Positions 23,585 through 27,671 of a stretch of 27,671 nt of DNA are shown in pieces. How positions within the stretch are numbered: position 1 is the first letter of the stretch; the number at the start of each line of letters is the position of its first letter. Below the pieces are notes generated by a model. It was not told the origin of the DNA, did no database searches, and saw nothing but the letters and a program-made list of their open reading frames with translations. A program made the translations under genes and the position numbers. The DNA is from ANME-2 cluster archaeon (GTDB lineage: Archaea; Halobacteriota; Methanosarcinia; Methanosarcinales; Methanocomedenaceae), in the NCBI GenBank assembly GCA_023544495.1, contig JAMJFV010000009.1:1-27671 (forward strand), written 5' to 3'.

Positions 23585-24418
23585 ATGATAAAGACTGTCG
23601 ATAATCAGATAGATAAGCAATTATTGAGTGCATTACTTGCTCTTGACCTGACCCACAAGGAGGCCCAGGCCTATCATGCACTGGTGATCAGGGGAGTAAT
23701 GACTGCTGAGGATATCAGTAAAGTCATACATGTGCAGCATGCAATAGTATACAGGACACTGGAGGGTCTTAGAAATAAGGGCTGGATAGATTCCACGACT
23801 GACCGCCCCAAGAAATACAGGGCAAAACAGCCTAAAACTGCAGCTGAGTCTGCAGGAACTATGCTTGTCTCAAAAGTGAATGAATCGGTGGGTATGGTTA
23901 GCGAATTGCTGGAACCGGTGTATGATGAGAACCAGGAAATGTTGCGACAGGAGTTATGGACTGTACGTGGGCTGGATAATGTCATTCGCAAGCTGCAGGA
24001 GATGGGTGAGAGGGCAAGACAGGGGATATTCGGGAAGATCACCGGACCTATTGATGATAATACCTTCAACCGTTTGTTCAAAAGTACACCGTTGAATGTT
24101 CATGTGAATGTACAGATAATGGGCCCGCCTATTGTGGATATGGACAAAGAACTCAGAAAACGCATCACAGTCAAGCGTCCGAATTTTGAGGCCCGGTGCA
24201 AGAACTTTCCTATGGCTACACCAACTGCACAGTCAAAGGAAGATTTCTTAAAAGATGTTCACGGCAACAGGTTCATAGCTATTCACCTGTTATTTGATGA
24301 AAGGGAGGCCATGTGGATAAATATACCATACCGGGACAATGTGGTCATTGAAGAAAAGGTGTGGGCCAACTGGATAATTGACCCTGAATATATAGCTATC
24401 ATTAAGGCAGAGGTATGA
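23585..24418 (+). CDS. TrmB-family transcriptional regulator
   Basis: A 277-residue protein. The N-terminal winged helix-turn-helix spans about residues 14-80 (LLALDLTHKEAQAYHALV, then AEDISKVIHVQHAIVYRTL and LRNKGWIDS), a TrmB-like arrangement. A helical segment (about 85-125) follows, and the C-terminal part resembles the ligand or effector domain seen in such archaeal regulators. The ligand is unknown. It is divergent from the Fe-S/oxidative-stress operon and two bases upstream of the DUF166 gene, so it may control both and itself. Confidence 0.88.
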   Translation: MIKTVDNQIDKQLLSALLALDLTHKEAQAYHALVIRGVMTAEDISKVIHVQHAIVYRTLEGLRNKGWIDSTTDRPKKYRAKQPKTAAESAGTMLVSKVNESVGMVSELLEPVYDENQEMLRQELWTVRGLDNVIRKLQEMGERARQGIFGKITGPIDDNTFNRLFKSTPLNVHVNVQIMGPPIVDMDKELRKRITVKRPNFEARCKNFPMATPTAQSKEDFLKDVHGNRFIAIHLLFDEREAMWINIPYRDNVVIEEKVWANWIIDPEYIAIIKAEV

Positions 24419-24419
24419 T

Positions 24420-25178
24420 ATGCGTATCAGCATCCTGTATACTGGCGAGTTCGGAGCTAAAGTGGCAGGCAACCTGGTGAATCCGGGCACTTTTTGCACA
24501 TCCTGCGGTGACCTGTGTGATAAGTGCAGAGGAGTACGCGCATCATTCGGGGATATGGTGTATGGGATACATGAGCTACCAACCGGATTGCCTGAATTTA
24601 TCGAAGAACCGGGTGTGTTCCTGCCCGAGATCGGTACGTGTGACCTGATAATTGCTATGGGCATACACCCTGACCTGCTGGCAGCCCTGCCTGTGATGGT
24701 GGATTCCTCGGGAGCGAAAGCGGTGATAGTACCGGTTGAAGAGCCTGGATGGGCCCCCCTGGGATTGCAAAAGCAATTACGAGAAAAGCTGGAATCTAAG
24801 GGTGTGGAATGTGAATTTCCCAAACCTTTCTGTGCCCTTGCAAAAACAGGCAAGCCAGTAATTGATGAGTTCGTGGAAATGGGATTCGGCAGGCCCGAAT
24901 TAACGATACGGCTCAGCGATGACGGGCAGACCTTTACTCATGTGGATGTATTACGGGATGCCCCCTGTGGATGTACATGGTTCGTGGCAAAGAAGCTAAA
25001 GTGGTCTGATGTTGAAGGTTATAAGGAAACGGTGTCAGAGGCTCACCATGCCTACCCGTGCACAGGTAGTATGGAGCGGGACACAGAGCTTGGGGATACT
25101 ATATTACACGAGGCCGGGTATATTATCCGGGATGCTGTGGAGCAGGGGATGAGGGTGGTAAATTATGAATATATTTAG
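24420..25178 (+). CDS. DUF166 family protein
   Basis: A 252-residue archaeal protein of the DUF166 family, for which no activity is established to my knowledge; some databases label it thymidylate synthase without good reason. The N-terminus has an ISILYTGEFGAKV strand and turn. A four-cysteine cluster CTSCGDLCDKC (about 27-37) could bind metal or an Fe-S cluster. More cysteines occur at APCGCTWF (about 179-186) and HAYPCTGS (about 208-215). It begins two bases after the TrmB regulator, with AGGT just upstream, so the two are co-translated. Confidence 0.85.
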   Translation: MRISILYTGEFGAKVAGNLVNPGTFCTSCGDLCDKCRGVRASFGDMVYGIHELPTGLPEFIEEPGVFLPEIGTCDLIIAMGIHPDLLAALPVMVDSSGAKAVIVPVEEPGWAPLGLQKQLREKLESKGVECEFPKPFCALAKTGKPVIDEFVEMGFGRPELTIRLSDDGQTFTHVDVLRDAPCGCTWFVAKKLKWSDVEGYKETVSEAHHAYPCTGSMERDTELGDTILHEAGYIIRDAVEQGMRVVNYEYI

Positions 25179-25250
25179 ATGGAACTTACTATCAATTAAC
25201 TTAATTACGTTAAAAGTGCTAAAAAGTGCTTAAAAAACGATTAAAAATTT

Positions 25251-25553
25251 TTGATATGTAAATTAGTAGTGGTTACAGACCATATTTTCGATGAGACCAC
25301 AACTACATGCATGCATCGGGTCAAAAATTCATCAGAGATAGAAAGAGTAGGCGACTACATACTGGATTCAGAAATTGAGTTTTTCCTGGTAAATGATACA
25401 CATTTTAGGGAAATATGGGATTTTTTCAAGAAATACCATTACAGTTTCACTGACTGCACCTCGGCAGCTTTTTCAAAGAAACAGAGGATTCAATACAGTG
25501 TAACATTTGACCATCATTTTGATACATTTAAGTGGTTGAATAGAATATATTGA
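25251..25553 (+). pseudogene. truncated PIN-domain (VapC-type) toxin
   Basis: The 100-residue frame from TTG 25251 matches the central and C-terminal parts of a PIN ribonuclease. It shows VVTDHIFDETTTT, then a helix-strand stretch, then SFTDCTSAAFSKKQ and TFDHHFDTF. The N-terminal segment with the first catalytic Asp is missing; a TAA closes the frame just upstream, and the AT-rich DNA before it shows no continuation. No VapB antitoxin gene is visible. It is probably an inactive remnant, though one truncated product could still be made. Confidence 0.75.
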
Positions 25554-25581
25554 TAACAACAAATAAAAAAAGGTGATAAAT

Positions 25582-26295
25582 ATGGAAATAACCATGCACA
25601 GGTACAAGGAAATGGACCTGAAAGGATCGACGCTCATTAACGGTTTTCCATCCAGCAGTTTAATGAACTCTATCGTAGCCAGTTACCTGGTAAATGCGAT
25701 AGACCTGGACCAGATATGCGGTCTTGATGCTGATGAGTTCCCGCCAATTGCTATGATATATGATTCTAAACCCAAATTTCCAGCCAGGATATATGCGAAT
25801 GAGGAGGCAAAATTGGTTGTATTTCTCTCAGAGTTCACACCACTTCCTGAGATGGCCAGGGATATTGCCAGATTGATGTTATCTTTTGCTGAAAAAGCGG
25901 GTTGTAGCCGGATATTATCTCCTGAGACCCAGGTAATCGAGAATGATGGGTTCAAACTTTTTGGCATCGGAAGTACCGATGCTTCCAGGGATGAGTTGCT
26001 ACGTCTGGAAATTGATCAACTGGTACATAGTATGATCGCAGGGATCTCAGGTGTTTTACTCAATGAGGGAAGGTTACGAAACTTAAATGTGATAGTACCC
26101 GTTGCACATCGCGGACCTGATACTTCAGATGCCAGGACTGCGGCAAAAGTGGTTGAAATAATTGACAGGATGATACCTACTATCAAGATCGACCTGAAGC
26201 CGTTGTACGAGGAAGCCGAAGGAGTGGAAAAGTATCTTAAAAGCCTCAGGGAGCAGGCTGCTAAACCTGATGACCATTACGATATGTACAGTTAA
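25582..26295 (+). CDS. PAC2 family protein (proteasome assembly chaperone-like)
   Basis: A 237-residue protein of the PAC2 family (COG2047-like). Features are the N-terminal GSTLINGFPSSSLMNSIVASYL (split here at about 15-36), VVFLSEFTPLP near 75, and the C-terminal helical tail with KYLKSLREQA. Eukaryotic relatives chaperone proteasome assembly; archaeal members probably do similarly, with no direct evidence here. AGGTGA five bases before ATG 25582 decides the start over GTG 25573. It is followed directly by the toxin-antitoxin pair on the same strand, most likely unrelated in function. Confidence 0.9.
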   Translation: MEITMHRYKEMDLKGSTLINGFPSSSLMNSIVASYLVNAIDLDQICGLDADEFPPIAMIYDSKPKFPARIYANEEAKLVVFLSEFTPLPEMARDIARLMLSFAEKAGCSRILSPETQVIENDGFKLFGIGSTDASRDELLRLEIDQLVHSMIAGISGVLLNEGRLRNLNVIVPVAHRGPDTSDARTAAKVVEIIDRMIPTIKIDLKPLYEEAEGVEKYLKSLREQAAKPDDHYDMYS

Positions 26296-26382
26296 TTGTC
26301 TGATATCTTCAGAACAGGAGAATACGTGCGATATGTTTTTCCATTTCTAAAACAATTTACATTATACACCGGGTATGAGAAA

Positions 26383-26787
26383 ATGAGTGATATTGGTGCA
26401 GAAGTTCTGGAAAAAATCTTTTCAAGGCACAATGAAATTGTGGCTGCGTATCTGTTTGGTTCTTATGCCGGAGGGTATGCAGGACCCAACAGTGATATTG
26501 ACATTGGACTTCTCCTTTCAGATAATCAGTTGGGTCATGGAAAGTATCCTGTACAGATTGCCAGGGAACTCAAAGAAGCATGCAAAACAAAACGCAATAT
26601 CGATGTGAGAATACTTAATAACGGGACTTTGAGATTTCTTCACCAGGTTTTAAAGGGCAGACTGCTATTTTGCAGGGATGAAAAAGCACGGATCGAGTTT
26701 GAAACATCGGTGATAAGCAGGTATCTTGATTTCAAGCCAATTTATTATGAATATGATCGGATGCGTAAATTGAGGATACTCCAATGA
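26383..26787 (+). CDS. mntA: MntA-like nucleotidyltransferase antitoxin
   Basis: A 134-residue minimal nucleotidyltransferase. The catalytic motif is GSYAGGYAGPNSDIDIG, with G26-S27 and D38 and D40. In type VII toxin-antitoxin pairs MntA transfers AMP to a tyrosine of HepT and silences it. The frame is open from 26296, but the core protein begins at ATG 26383; the longer start adds 29 residues with no match to the fold. Its TGA overlaps the hepT ATG (ATGA), the usual arrangement. Confidence 0.9.
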   Translation: MSDIGAEVLEKIFSRHNEIVAAYLFGSYAGGYAGPNSDIDIGLLLSDNQLGHGKYPVQIARELKEACKTKRNIDVRILNNGTLRFLHQVLKGRLLFCRDEKARIEFETSVISRYLDFKPIYYEYDRMRKLRILQ

Positions 26788-27206
26788 TAGATAAAGAAAC
26801 GATATCAGCGAAGTTTGATATTATCGAAAAGGATATCGAATTTCTCCACGAATTTAAGAAAATGAATGAAGATGAGTTTCTCAATGATTATAAGAATATC
26901 CAGTCTGCAAAATATTCGTTGCTTGAGATAATAGAAGCATGTATAGATATCTCAAACCATATCGTTGCGGCAAAAATGTTTGGACGAGTGGAAGAATACC
27001 GGGAGATCTTCTACGTGCTGGGCCAGCGGAGAGTGCTGGATTCGGACCTGGCATCGAAACTTGAAGATATGGCCGGTTTCAGAAATTTACTTGTCCATAG
27101 GTATGGTGATATTGACAATGTAAGGGTATTAGAGATGATAAAAAATGACCTGAATGATGTGTTATTATTTGAAAAAAGAATTTTGCAGTATCTTGAAAAA
27201 GAGTAA
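26784..27206 (+). CDS. hepT: HepT-like HEPN-domain toxin
   Basis: A 140-residue all-helical HEPN ribonuclease. The catalytic motif RNLLVHRY is R100, H105 and Y107 (Rx4HxY); Y107 is the tyrosine that MntA AMPylates in characterised pairs. The toxin cleaves RNA when free. Translation is coupled to mntA by an ATGA overlap. Both members look intact, so the system may be active, in contrast to the VapC remnant 1.2 kb upstream. Confidence 0.92.
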   Translation: MIDKETISAKFDIIEKDIEFLHEFKKMNEDEFLNDYKNIQSAKYSLLEIIEACIDISNHIVAAKMFGRVEEYREIFYVLGQRRVLDSDLASKLEDMAGFRNLLVHRYGDIDNVRVLEMIKNDLNDVLLFEKRILQYLEKE

Positions 27207-27223
27207 TAATAAGATAATATACC

Positions 27224-27239
27224 ATTGAATGCATTCAAT
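27224..27239. repeat. perfect 16-bp palindrome between hepT and trpS
   Basis: ATTGAATGCATTCAAT is a perfect inverted repeat, 18 bases after the hepT stop and 51 bases before the trpS ATG. It could be an operator for trpS or for another regulator, or a short RNA hairpin. It is not followed by a T run, so a simple terminator is unlikely. Confidence 0.7.
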
Positions 27240-27289
27240 CCGGCAACAGAAACAATTATCTATCAACCGACTATTAAATCACTCCAGAG

Positions 27290-27671
27290 ATGAATGAAAT
27301 CAACCCCTGGAAATCCACTTCCATAGACGACTACCAGAAACTATTTGACGAGTTTGGCATATCCCGGTTCGACGAGATTCTGCCCCATATCAAGAATCCC
27401 CATCGCTATATGCGCCGGGGTATCATCTTCGGGCACCGCAGTTATGATTCCATAGTGGATGCTATGAACTCCGGGAAGCCCTTCGGAGCCATGAGCGGGT
27501 TCATGCCTTCCGGCCGTGTCCACCTGGGTCACAAGATGGTGATGGAGGAGATCATATGGCACCAGCAGCAGGGCGGGACCGTGTTCATGGCCGTAGCTGA
27601 TATGGAGGCACACAGTGTCAGGGGTATTTCGTGGGAAGATTGCAAACGTATCGGGGTAGAGGAATACATTC
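27290..27671 (+). CDS. trpS: tryptophanyl-tRNA synthetase, N-terminal part (runs off the window)
   Basis: The first 127 residues of a class-I aminoacyl-tRNA synthetase of the archaeal/eukaryotic type, which charges tRNA-Trp. It begins MNEINPWKST. The HIGH-like signature is PSGRVHLGH (about residues 73-81), preceded by KPFGAMSGFM and followed by the AVADMEAHSVRG segment that archaeal TrpRS proteins share. The frame is open to the end of the window. CCAGAG just before the ATG is a weak ribosome binding site. Confidence 0.93.
   Translation, partial: MNEINPWKSTSIDDYQKLFDEFGISRFDEILPHIKNPHRYMRRGIIFGHRSYDSIVDAMNSGKPFGAMSGFMPSGRVHLGHKMVMEEIIWHQQQGGTVFMAVADMEAHSVRGISWEDCKRIGVEEYI

Noticed and set aside
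24420..25178. Thymidylate synthase
   Set aside because: This label appears for some DUF166 members, but no thymidylate synthase active-site pattern is visible.

Overview
The window is archaeal and most likely from a methanogen or methane-oxidising euryarchaeon of the Methanosarcinales/ANME-2 type. The evidence is ribosomal protein eL40, geranylgeranylglyceryl-phosphate synthase (ether lipids), a homoaconitase/isopropylmalate isomerase small subunit beside its partner dehydrogenase, a dihydromethanopterin-reductase-like flavoprotein, a cupin-type phosphoglucose isomerase, a Nog1 GTPase, PAC2 and TrmB-type proteins, CcmF-like haem-handling membrane proteins, TATA-type promoters and GGTGA-type ribosome binding sites. 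The species assignment is inference.

Layout. 1-1203: a 14-bp tandem repeat, a tRNA-Leu(UAA) on the minus strand with a 31-nt D-loop insertion, then eL40 and GGGP synthase. 1204-5836: a COG1031-type radical SAM protein whose usual N-terminus has no normal start codon, a YjbQ protein, and a three-gene run (HacB/LeuD, unknown protein, AksF/LeuB). 6047-8587 (minus): two small proteins, NadC, the decayed 3' end of an RNase J-like gene, and a HAD phosphatase. 8588-15900 (mostly plus): degenerate repeats, a two-cluster flavoprotein, a CaCA cation exchanger facing a VIT/CCC1-like protein, a radical SAM protein, Nog1, two CcmF/CcsA-type membrane proteins and phosphoglucose isomerase. 16101-18088: two small minus-strand genes, then a secreted beta-helix/membrane protein.

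18228-23500 (minus) is the most interesting part. It is an apparent nine-gene operon: desulforedoxin, AhpD-like protein, superoxide reductase, a frameshifted small ORF, TusA, DsrE-like protein, IscS, an IscU fused to a thioredoxin-reductase-like flavoprotein, rubrerythrin and flavodoxin. The IscS has Asp where the PLP-binding Lys should be, so it is probably not a cysteine desulfurase. The flavoprotein half of the IscU fusion has lost the CxxC redox pair. My reading is a coupled module: detoxification of superoxide and peroxide together with repair or assembly of Fe-S clusters, fed by sulfide or sulfur carriers rather than cysteine and with reductant supplied by the fused flavoprotein. A divergent TrmB-type regulator and a palindrome next to the operon's TATA box suggest control.

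23585-27671 (plus): TrmB regulator, DUF166 protein, a truncated VapC PIN toxin, a PAC2 protein, an MntA-HepT toxin-antitoxin pair, a 16-bp palindrome and the start of tryptophanyl-tRNA synthetase. No gene-free stretch exceeds about 270 bases.
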